Positions 1-7,924 of a DNA stretch of 64,000 nucleotides are shown here, piece after piece; the first letter of the stretch is position 1; each line of letters begins with the position of its first letter. The notes under the pieces were generated by a model, which was given only the letters and a program-made list of their open reading frames with translations, searched no databases and was not told the DNA's origin. Source of the stretch: Rhizobium sp. BK399 (GTDB taxonomy: Bacteria; Pseudomonadota; Alphaproteobacteria; Rhizobiales; Rhizobiaceae); the NCBI RefSeq assembly GCF_014194695.1, contig NZ_JACIAH010000005.1, positions 248,001 to 312,000 of the forward strand, read 5' to 3'. The position numbers and the translations under genes were made by a program.

Positions 1-400
1 TCTCTTCAACACGTGGGACACGGTCGAGAGCAACGATTTCGCAGCCGCCGTCAGGGCTGCAACAGACGCCGTGTTTCCGGGCGATCCGCCGGAATTCTTT
101 CGACGGACGCCGCATGGCTATTTTGATGCCGAGACGATCCTATCCGAGCTCGAGCGCGCCGGTTTCCAGTCGGCGACCTTCGCAAAGGTCGAAAAGACGT
201 CTCATGCATCCTCGGCACATGATGCAGCCACCGCCTTCTGCAGGGGCAGTCCGCTCCGCATGGAAATCGAAGCACGTCAGCCGAAGGTCGATGTCGTGGC
301 ACGCGTAGCGGAAGCGCTTGAGAAAACCTTCGGCAAGGGGCCGATCGAAGGGCGAATGTCGGCGTTTGTGTTCACCGCCGAGGCACCACGCCAAAACTAG
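1..400 (+). CDS. SAM-dependent methyltransferase, C-terminal part (5' end outside window)
   Basis: The reading frame is open from base 2 and ends with TAG at 398-400, giving 132 visible residues. The pattern (FNTWD, then a PHGY block, then LERAGF and a C-terminal AFVFTAEAP strand) is typical of the C-terminal half of class I SAM methyltransferases of the UbiE/Methyltransf_11 type. The SAM-binding glycine loop would lie upstream of the window. Substrate unknown. Family assignment is from pattern recognition; the truncation is only the window edge. Confidence 0.7.
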   Translation, partial: LFNTWDTVESNDFAAAVRAATDAVFPGDPPEFFRRTPHGYFDAETILSELERAGFQSATFAKVEKTSHASSAHDAATAFCRGSPLRMEIEARQPKVDVVARVAEALEKTFGKGPIEGRMSAFVFTAEAPRQN

Positions 401-448
401 CGGTGGGCGCGCCGAGAGGCAGCAGCCTGAACAATACCTTTGCGGTTC

Positions 449-473
449 GGAACATCCGAACCGTAGCAACGTT
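449..473 (+). promoter_or_regulatory. RpoE2/EcfG-type promoter
   Basis: GGAAC at 449-453 and CGTT at 470-473 are separated by exactly 16 bases, which fits the rhizobial general-stress sigma factor consensus. It overlaps a perfect 9-bp stem (443-451 with 455-463). It would start transcription near 480, upstream of two further hairpins and of the small gene at 685. Confidence 0.55.
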
Positions 474-479
474 CTTCCT

Positions 480-570
480 GGGCAGCGCACCCTTTGTCGT
501 TGCACTGACTGCGTTTCCCTCAACTGCAGTCACATAGGCCCGGCGCTGTCCAAACCAGCACCGGGCTTTG
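480..570 (+). ncRNA. Candidate stress-induced small RNA or structured 5' leader
   Basis: Downstream of the RpoE2-type promoter lie a stem TGACTGC/GCAGTCA (506-512 with 526-532) and a GC-rich hairpin (538-548 with 556-566, one mismatch) followed by TTTGCTTG, which resembles a weak intrinsic terminator. A transcript starting near 480 and ending near 570 would be a compact two-hairpin RNA. It could equally be the long leader of the 685 gene. The structures are seen; the RNA is inferred. Confidence 0.25.
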
Positions 571-684
571 CTTGCGCCACCGGACACACCTTCACCCTTC
601 GTATAATTCAGCAACACCTAATTTATAACTTGAAATCCCGGCTTCGGTCGCGATGATGCTTGCCGTCAGCTTAGGAGGGGATCG

Positions 685-912
685 ATGTCACAGTACCAGG
701 AGACGCGGCGGTTCAAATGCACGGGTGACGCTGGAAATCCTTGCATCGTGATTGAGCAGATCAGGGTAGCGGATGAGACCATGTCCAGTCCCAGAACGGA
801 CTACATGACGGTAGACGGCGACGTCGCCAACCGCCTCGACAAGAAGCACTTCCTGATCCTGATGAAGGGCGAGATTGTCAAGGTTCAAAGGGCCCTGAGG
901 AGAAAGCACTGA
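685..912 (+). CDS. Small conserved-looking hypothetical protein (75 aa)
   Basis: The ATG follows a strong ribosome-binding site (GGAGGGG at 675-681). The product is small, charged and without a signal peptide or membrane segment, with two cysteines (residues 12 and 19) and a basic C-terminus. I do not recognise a domain. Its nearest candidate promoter is the RpoE2-type site at 449-473, so a stress-response role is possible but inferred. Confidence 0.65.
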   Translation: MSQYQETRRFKCTGDAGNPCIVIEQIRVADETMSSPRTDYMTVDGDVANRLDKKHFLILMKGEIVKVQRALRRKH

Positions 913-997
913 GTTCAGCGTTGGCAGCCGCTGGCATGACGCGCTAACAACTTGCTCCGATGCTCCTGTTAACTCCTCACAGAGCAACAGGCAGATG

Positions 998-1025
998 TCA
1001 TCATCGCGTCATGTGACGATGATGT
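998..1025 (+). other. Hairpin between small gene and glycosyltransferase gene
   Basis: CATCATCG (999-1006) is the exact reverse complement of CGATGATG (1017-1024). There is no T-run after it, so it is a poor terminator. It may be an operator-like palindrome or an mRNA processing element for the 1088 gene. Confidence 0.3.
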
Positions 1026-1087
1026 CTTAGCTCACCGGGCGCTGAGACTCGTTTTCATTCCGGCGCTGTTCACCGCTGGAATGACTG

Positions 1088-2242
1088 ATGCTGTATATCA
1101 TTGCCGTCGCCGGTGCCCTGTTGGCAGCCAATACCCTCAGCCTTGTTATCGCGGGATGGCGGATTCGATCCCGCCAAGACAAAACGCCAAGCGTTTCCGC
1201 CCGTCCGCCGGTCTCAATCGTGATACCCCTTCGCGGGGTGGAACAGTTCTCGCGGGAGACGCTCGAAAGTGCGCTGAGCCTGGATTGGCCCGACTACGAA
1301 ATCATCTTCTGCGTTGCCGACAAGGCCGATCCGGTAATTGGCCTGGCTGAAGAGGCTCGCCGGGCGAAGCCGCTGACAAAGGCAACGGTCCTTGTTGGGG
1401 ACGATCGCGTCAGCGCAAATCCGAAACTCAACAATTGTGTCAAGGGCTGGAACGCAGCGTCGCACGAATGGGTCGTGCTTGCCGATTCCAACGTTTTGAT
1501 GCCCAGCGACTATCTCGCGCGCCTGATCGCTGCATGGCGGCCCGATAGTGGACTTGTCTGCTCGACGCCACTTGGCTCCCGCCCCACAGGGTTTTGGGCG
1601 GAGGTGGAATGTGCGTTTCTCAACACCCACCAGGCCCGTTGGCAATATGCAGGAGAGGCTCTTGGATTTGGCTTCGCGCAAGGCAAGAGCATGCTGTGGC
1701 GAAAGAAGACCCTCAACTCCCACGGCGGCATCCAGGCACTTGGGGCTGAGATCGCAGAAGATGCCGCGGCCACCAAGCTGGTGAACCGAATGGGCCTCAA
1801 GGTGCATCTGGTTGGTGGGCCGTTCGAGCAGCCGTTAGGAAGAAGAACCTTTCGCGAGATATGGGCGCGACAATGCCGCTGGGCGCGGCTGAGACGCGTG
1901 ACTTTCCCGCATTTCTTCGCCCCGGAGATCCTGTTGGGCGTGGTTCCGCCCCTATCACTGTGCGTGTGCGCCGCGTTCGTTGTCGGTGCCAGTCTTTCCA
2001 CCACAACTGTCGCGGTTTTGTGCGCAGCCTACATACCGGAACTTCTTCTTGCGGCCCGCAAGAATTGGCATCTCTCACCGATATCGCTCGTTGCAATGGT
2101 GACGCGTGATATCTTGTTGCCCGCCATCTGGATCAGGAGCTGGTTGGCCGGAAGCTTCGATTGGCGCGGAAACAGGATGGTGATCGGATCACACGAGTCT
2201 CGCCTCGAAGCCGGCGTCGCTGAACCAATTGCCAGCCCCTAG
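1088..2242 (+). CDS. Membrane glycosyltransferase family 2 (ceramide/diacylglycerol glucosyltransferase-like, GT21 type)
   Basis: 384 aa. An N-terminal membrane helix (about residues 2-25) precedes a GT-A catalytic domain. Visible motifs are VADKADP (UDP-sugar binding), ADSN (metal-binding DxD equivalent), AEIAEDAAA (catalytic Asp region) and RQCRWARL, the (Q/R)XXRW motif of processive and ceramide glucosyltransferases. Two or three hydrophobic segments follow. Such enzymes transfer a sugar from UDP-sugar to membrane lipids at the inner membrane; rhizobial homologues make glycosylated diacylglycerols or ceramides. The acceptor here is unknown. An overlapping ATG at 1081 is in another frame. 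Length is normal for the family. Confidence 0.85.
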   Translation: MLYIIAVAGALLAANTLSLVIAGWRIRSRQDKTPSVSARPPVSIVIPLRGVEQFSRETLESALSLDWPDYEIIFCVADKADPVIGLAEEARRAKPLTKATVLVGDDRVSANPKLNNCVKGWNAASHEWVVLADSNVLMPSDYLARLIAAWRPDSGLVCSTPLGSRPTGFWAEVECAFLNTHQARWQYAGEALGFGFAQGKSMLWRKKTLNSHGGIQALGAEIAEDAAATKLVNRMGLKVHLVGGPFEQPLGRRTFREIWARQCRWARLRRVTFPHFFAPEILLGVVPPLSLCVCAAFVVGASLSTTTVAVLCAAYIPELLLAARKNWHLSPISLVAMVTRDILLPAIWIRSWLAGSFDWRGNRMVIGSHESRLEAGVAEPIASP

Positions 2243-2312
2243 CAATCAGGCCGCCCGCTCCCAGCAGCGGCGTCGTCACCTCAGACCTGAAAATTCTCGT
2301 GGCCGAGCCAAC

Positions 2313-4505
2313 CTAACGCTTCGCCTGCAAGTCGATCACATTCGTTCCGACCATTCGGTCGAATGCGTCCTTGGTCATGGGCTTCGACAGGAGATATCCT
2401 TGCAGGTGATCGCAACCAAGTTCTTTCAGGATTGCCCGCTGCTCTTCGGTCTCAACGCCTTCAGCCGTTGTCTTCAAGCCTTTAGCCCGTGCCAGCCTTA
2501 TCATCGCCTCGACAATGGCCCGATTGTCAGCCTCCTGGCTATCGAAGCCGTCCACGAAGCTCTTGTCGATCTTGATACGGTCGACGGCGACATATTGCAG
2601 GCGACCGAAGCTGGAAAAGCCCGTGCCAAAATCGTCCAGCGCAATGCGGACACCGACAGAGCGGAGGGCCGCGATGTTGCGCTGGCATTCCCCTGCACTA
2701 TCGAGCAGCGTGCCCTCGGTTATTTCGATCTCCAGCCGCGCGGGATCAATCCTATGCTTGTTCAAGGCCGCGATGACCCTCAGCGCATACGCCTCGTTTC
2801 GCAACTCGAGAGGTGAGGCGTTGATCGCGATCTCCAGATCCGGCCACCGCTGCGCTGCCAGGCAGGCCTCCTCCAGAACAAGATCGCCCAACTGGGCGAT
2901 GACGCCGCATTCTTCGGCGATGGGAATGAACACCTCCGGGGTTATAAGACCTCGTGCGGGGTGCTTCCATCGAAGGAGCGCCTCGGCGCCATACAAGGCT
3001 CCGTTCGGGGCAGCGTAGACGGGTTGAAAATACACCTCGAGATCTCTGCGATTCTGGACCGCCAGCCGCAAGTCGCATTCGAGTTCGCGCCGGTCTTGCA
3101 CGAGGTCATCCATATGAGGACCAAAGATCGCAAAGCGGTTTCTGCCCGCAGCCTTTGCATTGTAGAGCGCGATGTCAGCCTTCCGCGTCAGGTCGGATGG
3201 ATCAACATCACGTCCGACGCCGATCACGACGCCAATGCTCGCACCGATGCTGATTGGCGTTCCATTGATCTCGAATGGACGCCGCATGGAGTCGATGACT
3301 TGCTCACACAACCGCGAAACCTGGTCGCTCGTAACGTTGGTCACGACCGCGGTAAATTCATCCCCTCCGAGCCTACCCACGACGCTGCCCGGGAAAATCC
3401 CGCGTAACCTGTCAGCCACCAGCACCAGGAGACGATCGCCAACCGGGTGCCCCATCGTGTCGTTGACCTGCTTGAACCGATCAAGATCCATGAACAGAAC
3501 CGCGTTCGACTGTGTCGTGGCAGATCCGGAGATGACCCTAGCCAAATGCTCGGCAAACCACGCCCGGTTCGCCAGTCCCGTAAGAGTGTCGTGGCGAGCG
3601 AGATGTTCAAGCGCGGCCCTGCTCTGCCGAAGTTTTCGGTTTCGCACACCAACCATGGCCCCCATCCCAGCCAGCGCGACGAACACCGATATGCCCACAG
3701 CGCCTAGGGCTGGGCGAACCGACTGCGCGACGGCTTCGCCTGGAGCAAACGGACGCCAGGAGAAGTATCCGAACTCTCTCCCATCGGCACTTCTCGTTGC
3801 GGCGAAAGATCGATCCTCCTCACTCGATTTCGCCCAGGCAAAGGTAAGGTCATCAAACTGGTATTCGCTCGACACCCTCGCCAAGAAGCTGCCGTCGAGG
3901 TAGCGGACGGCGACATGCAAATAGATCTCCGAAGGATTCTGCTCGATGTTGCCGGTGTCCGAGATAATCGGCTTCACGCTGACTATTGCCGGGTGGTTGT
4001 TGACGACAGAAAGATCGCTTTCCCCAATGCTCAAGACCTGATCGGAAAGCCCGATGTCGTCGCCGGCGACAAGCCTTGCGCGCAGCCTTTCCGCCAGTGG
4101 CGCTATGACATCGCGAACCTGTTGGTATGCCTTCGCCGAATCCGCCTCGTCAGAAGCGAAAACGTGGACTGCATGGCCATCCGGAGCGATCACGTAAGCG
4201 CGGTCGTGCTGGAAGTAGGTGAACATCCACTTGCCAAGGTTCGCCTGCATCCAATCGGCATTATCGTCGCGCACGTTTCTGATCGCATCGTCCCAGACAG
4301 TTGCACTTTCCTGGTCGTGGGCTACTGCCGCCTGCATTTTTGAAATGAGCGTCTCGGCGAGATGCGTTTGACGCTCGGCGGCGATCTTGTCGCTCCGTTC
4401 GGTAGCAAGCTCAAGAACCGCGAAGAGCCCGGTATAAATCGACAGCGCAGCGACGAGAGGAAGAACGAGGACCAGCAGAAGCGGTCGGACTTGCGCGTAT
4501 TTCAT
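2313..4505 (-). CDS. CHASE4-like/GGDEF/EAL bifunctional cyclic-di-GMP protein
   Basis: 730 aa. TM1 (about residues 9-32), a periplasmic region of about 220 residues resembling CHASE4, TM2 (about 265-285), then GGDEF and EAL domains. The GGDEF site is intact (RLGGDEF), and the inhibitory RxxD site just upstream is absent (PGSVV instead). The EAL domain keeps AEALLRW, DDFGTGFSS, KIDKSFV and EGVE, so phosphodiesterase activity is plausible. It probably senses a periplasmic signal and changes c-di-GMP. AAGGA lies upstream of the ATG. It appears to stand alone; the gene on either side is unrelated. Confidence 0.92.
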   Translation of the reverse strand: MKYAQVRPLLLVLVLPLVAALSIYTGLFAVLELATERSDKIAAERQTHLAETLISKMQAAVAHDQESATVWDDAIRNVRDDNADWMQANLGKWMFTYFQHDRAYVIAPDGHAVHVFASDEADSAKAYQQVRDVIAPLAERLRARLVAGDDIGLSDQVLSIGESDLSVVNNHPAIVSVKPIISDTGNIEQNPSEIYLHVAVRYLDGSFLARVSSEYQFDDLTFAWAKSSEEDRSFAATRSADGREFGYFSWRPFAPGEAVAQSVRPALGAVGISVFVALAGMGAMVGVRNRKLRQSRAALEHLARHDTLTGLANRAWFAEHLARVISGSATTQSNAVLFMDLDRFKQVNDTMGHPVGDRLLVLVADRLRGIFPGSVVGRLGGDEFTAVVTNVTSDQVSRLCEQVIDSMRRPFEINGTPISIGASIGVVIGVGRDVDPSDLTRKADIALYNAKAAGRNRFAIFGPHMDDLVQDRRELECDLRLAVQNRRDLEVYFQPVYAAPNGALYGAEALLRWKHPARGLITPEVFIPIAEECGVIAQLGDLVLEEACLAAQRWPDLEIAINASPLELRNEAYALRVIAALNKHRIDPARLEIEITEGTLLDSAGECQRNIAALRSVGVRIALDDFGTGFSSFGRLQYVAVDRIKIDKSFVDGFDSQEADNRAIVEAMIRLARAKGLKTTAEGVETEEQRAILKELGCDHLQGYLLSKPMTKDAFDRMVGTNVIDLQAKR

Positions 4506-4827
4506 ACTCAGGGTCCTTTTCTAGCGTCGGTCCTAGCACATGAACATTAAGGCGCGCTTACATTCTATCAAACCGAAATTCCTGGTATGCGGTGAAGACC
4601 ATCCGCGTCCGCTGGCGTCGGTCTCTGCTGTACGCACAACAGCTCAACCGTTCGCCGCCCGGACGATCGAAAAGCGCCTTAGGTGGACATCTTGAGGTCA
4701 TCGGAGAGCAAGAACAATGGTGACCAATTTTGCCACCTCGTGCTCGCTGTCCAATTAAGTCTGGCCTCGGAGAAGGCAGTACAGCAATGCCACCCTTTTC
4801 GAGCAGCACGCGGTCTTCCGGCCTTTC
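4506..4827. other. Intergenic region without supported gene
   Basis: 322 bases between the c-di-GMP gene promoter side and the 3' end of the beta-galactosidase gene. A reading frame on the minus strand (4558-4809) is arginine- and cysteine-rich, lacks a ribosome-binding site and looks like chance coding. I see no clear terminator or repeat. Confidence 0.6.
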
Positions 4828-6828
4828 CTATTCCGTCCAGACAGCGACGCCAACGGGTGTCAGTATACGCTCACCCACATGGAAAACGGCCGCGGTGGCC
4901 GCGGGCACCTCCGCCGAAACCTTGCCGAAATTGAAGGCGAAGTGAAGTGGACCGCGCCGGCTCACGCGCAGATCGCCAAGATCGGGCTGCCGCTCAACTC
5001 CCGCCCAGTCCAAGGTATCGCCGATCACCTTCATCAGCAGGTCGCCTTGTGCCACGACCGCGAGATAGCGCGCCTTGTCATTGCCGACGAGCGCCGGCGC
5101 GCCAGCACGATACTCTCCTGAAAAGCTGGCGAGGACTGGTTCGCTTGTTCGGATCGTTTCGCGCCAAACGCTGGCGGGATAAGTCTCGTTGCCATGCAGC
5201 ACCGACTCGATGTGAAATTCGGGCAAAGATTCGACCCGCACCACCTGCATATCCAAAAGCGCGTTCAACGGGCCTGGCGGCAAACTGGTCGGAATTTGAA
5301 GATTGGGTGTCTTGCTGCCGCTGCGCGGACCGAAGAGAGCTTTGGCCCCGCACTGCGCAAGCCGTTCGACAAAGACTGCGTCGGCGATTAGCAGATCGGG
5401 CGCGAAAACCGCCGCGTAGCCGTCGAGGTCACAATGCTGTCCGACAATATCGACATCGATCCCGTAGCGCGACAGCGCGGCATACCAGTCAAGCCCGATG
5501 GCGGTTGCGTCGTAGCTGCGGCCTTGCGGCAGGGCGCGGCTCGCCCATCGCGAGGGATAGTCGACCACCAGCGCAACTTTGGCCTTTTCCCGGCGCGCGC
5601 TAGCGGGCAAACGGGCGATCTCGGCGATAACCTCCGCGACTTCCTGATACCCTTGGTCCGGTTCGCCGTTCGGCAGCAGCAGGGCTGAATGGAACTGCTC
5701 CTGGGCGTAGTGGATCTGGCGCCAGCGGAAGTAGGACACCATGTCGGCGCCGTGGGCGTAGGCAAGCCATGTCCACAGCCGCACCATGCCATCGGCAGGC
5801 GCCTGGTTGTGAGAGGCCCAGTTGACCGGTCCTGGCTGCTGCTCCATCACCCAGACGCGCCCGCGCCCGACGGCCCGGTAGAGATCATGATAAAACGCTG
5901 TCTGGTCGGGATCGCCGGTACGCAAGTAACGCGCCTTGTTGTCGTCAGACAGTCGGCCGTTCAGCAGTCCGCCCATCGGATAGACGTCCCACGAGGCGAT
6001 ATCGATGTCGGCGCCGACCTCGTAGTGGTCAAAGTCAAAATTGTTCGACATGAAGTTGTGCGTCACCGGACGGCCCGGCGCATGGCCGCGCAACAGATCG
6101 GCCTGCATGCTGTTGAAGCTTTTCACCTGGTCGGACGAGAAGCGAATGAAATCGACTAGATGTGTCGGGCTCGGCTCTTCAACCAGATTGTTCGGCAGTT
6201 CGATCTCCTCGAACGCACCGTAGCGCATCGACCAGAAATTCGTGCCCCAAGCTGCGTTGAGTGCATCAATGGTGCCGTAGCGCTCGGCAAGCCACAGGCG
6301 AAAGGCTCGCTCGGCTTCCTTCGAATAGCTGTAGACCGTGTCGTGGTCGCCATACTCGTTGTCGATCTGCCATGCCTGCACGAAAGGATGCGTGCCGTAG
6401 CGCTTGGCCATCGCTTCGACAATGCGGGCCGCCTCCTGGCGATAACGGCGGCTGGAGAAACAATAGTGACGGCGCGCACCAAACTTGCGCACCGTGCCTT
6501 TTGCGTCCACGGGCAGAATGTCGGGATATAGGTCGACCAACCATTTTGGCGGCGCGGCGGTCGGTGTTCCGAGAATGACTTTCAGCCCTGCCCGGCCAAG
6601 CACATCTATCGCCTCGTCCAACCATTCCCAGCGCAGGTCGCCGGGGCGCGGTTCCATGTGCGCCCAGGCAAACTCGCCCACGCGAACCCAGGAAAGACCC
6701 AGCTCCTTCATGCGGCTCGCATCGTCCTGCCACTTCTCGCGCGGCCATTGTTCGGGGTAGTAGCAGACGCCGAGTTCCAGCCTGTCGCTTTGCATCTGGT
6801 CGGGCTGAAAAGGTATCGGGGCAATCAT
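4828..6828 (-). CDS. Glycoside hydrolase family 42 beta-galactosidase
   Basis: 666 aa, normal length for GH42. The N-terminus carries the family signature GVCYYPEQWP (about 20-29). The acid/base Glu is in WQIDNEYG (E158) and the nucleophile Glu in VMEQQPGP (E329). The central trimerisation domain and C-terminal beta domain follow. No signal peptide, so it acts in the cytoplasm on imported galactosides. It is the last gene of the minus-strand unit behind the LacI regulator (57-base gap) and is probably controlled by the same repressor. AAGGA lies 13 bases before the chosen ATG; a second Met at residue 12 has no ribosome-binding site. Confidence 0.92.
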   Translation of the reverse strand: MIAPIPFQPDQMQSDRLELGVCYYPEQWPREKWQDDASRMKELGLSWVRVGEFAWAHMEPRPGDLRWEWLDEAIDVLGRAGLKVILGTPTAAPPKWLVDLYPDILPVDAKGTVRKFGARRHYCFSSRRYRQEAARIVEAMAKRYGTHPFVQAWQIDNEYGDHDTVYSYSKEAERAFRLWLAERYGTIDALNAAWGTNFWSMRYGAFEEIELPNNLVEEPSPTHLVDFIRFSSDQVKSFNSMQADLLRGHAPGRPVTHNFMSNNFDFDHYEVGADIDIASWDVYPMGGLLNGRLSDDNKARYLRTGDPDQTAFYHDLYRAVGRGRVWVMEQQPGPVNWASHNQAPADGMVRLWTWLAYAHGADMVSYFRWRQIHYAQEQFHSALLLPNGEPDQGYQEVAEVIAEIARLPASARREKAKVALVVDYPSRWASRALPQGRSYDATAIGLDWYAALSRYGIDVDIVGQHCDLDGYAAVFAPDLLIADAVFVERLAQCGAKALFGPRSGSKTPNLQIPTSLPPGPLNALLDMQVVRVESLPEFHIESVLHGNETYPASVWRETIRTSEPVLASFSGEYRAGAPALVGNDKARYLAVVAQGDLLMKVIGDTLDWAGVERQPDLGDLRVSRRGPLHFAFNFGKVSAEVPAATAAVFHVGERILTPVGVAVWTE

Positions 6829-6885
6829 AAACGCGGCAGTCCTTGTCGTCTTGGGTCGTGGGTATCAACTTGGAGCGAAAATTCT

Positions 6886-7920
6886 TCAGCGGTCCGACGG
6901 CAGTCGATCGTCGCAGCGCTCGATCAGGTCGGGCATCAAAAGTGTTTGCAACGCCTCGGGAGGCTCGCCCTCCATACACCGCAGGATGGAGGTGCCAAGC
7001 AGCGCGCTCGGCTCACTGATCGGCAGGAAGAATGTGGTGATCGGCGGCGCGAAGTACTGGCTGACATTGAGGTCGTCGGTCGCATTGATGACCGCGTCTC
7101 GGCCGTGCACGAGGCCCCGGGCATGAAAGCCGGACAAGGCTCCGAGTGCCGCCGCTTCGTTGGCGCAGATATAAGCTGTCGGCGGATCCGGAAGTTTCGA
7201 CATGGCAAGGACGCTCTCGCGGCCGAAGGCGGGCGTCAGATGGCCATGGGAGACAAGCGCCTGATCGAAAGGCAGCCCGGCCGTTTCCAGCGCCAAGCGA
7301 TAGGCGTCCAACCGGGTGATCGCATAGGTGAGTTCCACCGCCGGATTGACGAGCGCGATGCGACGATGACCGCGCCCAACGAGACGGCTCATACAAAGAC
7401 GGATCATCTGCTCGTTGTCGGCATCCACAAAGGCGTGTGGCGCGTTGTGCATCGTCGTGCCATAGGTGACGAAGGGGAAATCGGCCTCCTGCATCAGCCG
7501 TATCCGTGGATCTTCCGCGCGCGTGCCGGAGAAAATGATGCCGTCTGCCTTCTTCAGCGTGACGATCTGCTTGATGGTGGCGAAGCTCTCCTCGAAATTG
7601 CGCACGGCGTAGAGCGATACGCGGTAAGGGCTCTCTTCCAGAGCCCAGGAAATGCCGCTGAGCAACTGGGCGTATTCGACGCCTTCCCATTCGTTCTGGC
7701 GAGGACCGGGCGCCGACATGATCGCCGCCACCTGGTAGGTCTTGCCCGTGCGCAGCTGCACCCCATGCATGTTGAGCTCGTAGCCAACCCGTTCGGCTGC
7801 CGCGAGGACAACGGCGCGCGTCTCCGGGCGGACTTGCGGCGAATTGTTGAGCGCCTTCGATACCGTGGCGATCGACAACCCGGTCTCCTGCGCAATCGTC
7901 TTGATCGTGGCCCTTTGCAT
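6886..7920 (-). CDS. LacI-family transcriptional regulator
   Basis: 344 aa. The N-terminal helix-turn-helix (TIKTIAQETGLSIATVSKAL) with the hinge LNN is followed by a periplasmic-binding-protein-like sensor domain. It lies four bases downstream of the fused aminotransferase gene and upstream of the GH42 gene, with GGGCGGGTGAG before its ATG. LacI-family operators are near-palindromes centred on CG; a perfect 22-bp one with central AACGTT lies upstream of the first gene of this unit (13832-13853), so local autoregulation is likely. The inducer is unknown; beta-galactosidase suggests a galactoside or a glycosylated amine. Confidence 0.92.
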   Translation of the reverse strand: MQRATIKTIAQETGLSIATVSKALNNSPQVRPETRAVVLAAAERVGYELNMHGVQLRTGKTYQVAAIMSAPGPRQNEWEGVEYAQLLSGISWALEESPYRVSLYAVRNFEESFATIKQIVTLKKADGIIFSGTRAEDPRIRLMQEADFPFVTYGTTMHNAPHAFVDADNEQMIRLCMSRLVGRGHRRIALVNPAVELTYAITRLDAYRLALETAGLPFDQALVSHGHLTPAFGRESVLAMSKLPDPPTAYICANEAAALGALSGFHARGLVHGRDAVINATDDLNVSQYFAPPITTFFLPISEPSALLGTSILRCMEGEPPEALQTLLMPDLIERCDDRLPSDR

Positions 7921-7924
7921 CCGC

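Noticed and set aside
4558..4809. 83-codon minus-strand frame after the beta-galactosidase gene
   Set aside because: No ribosome-binding site, no recognised pattern, Arg/Cys-rich chance coding.
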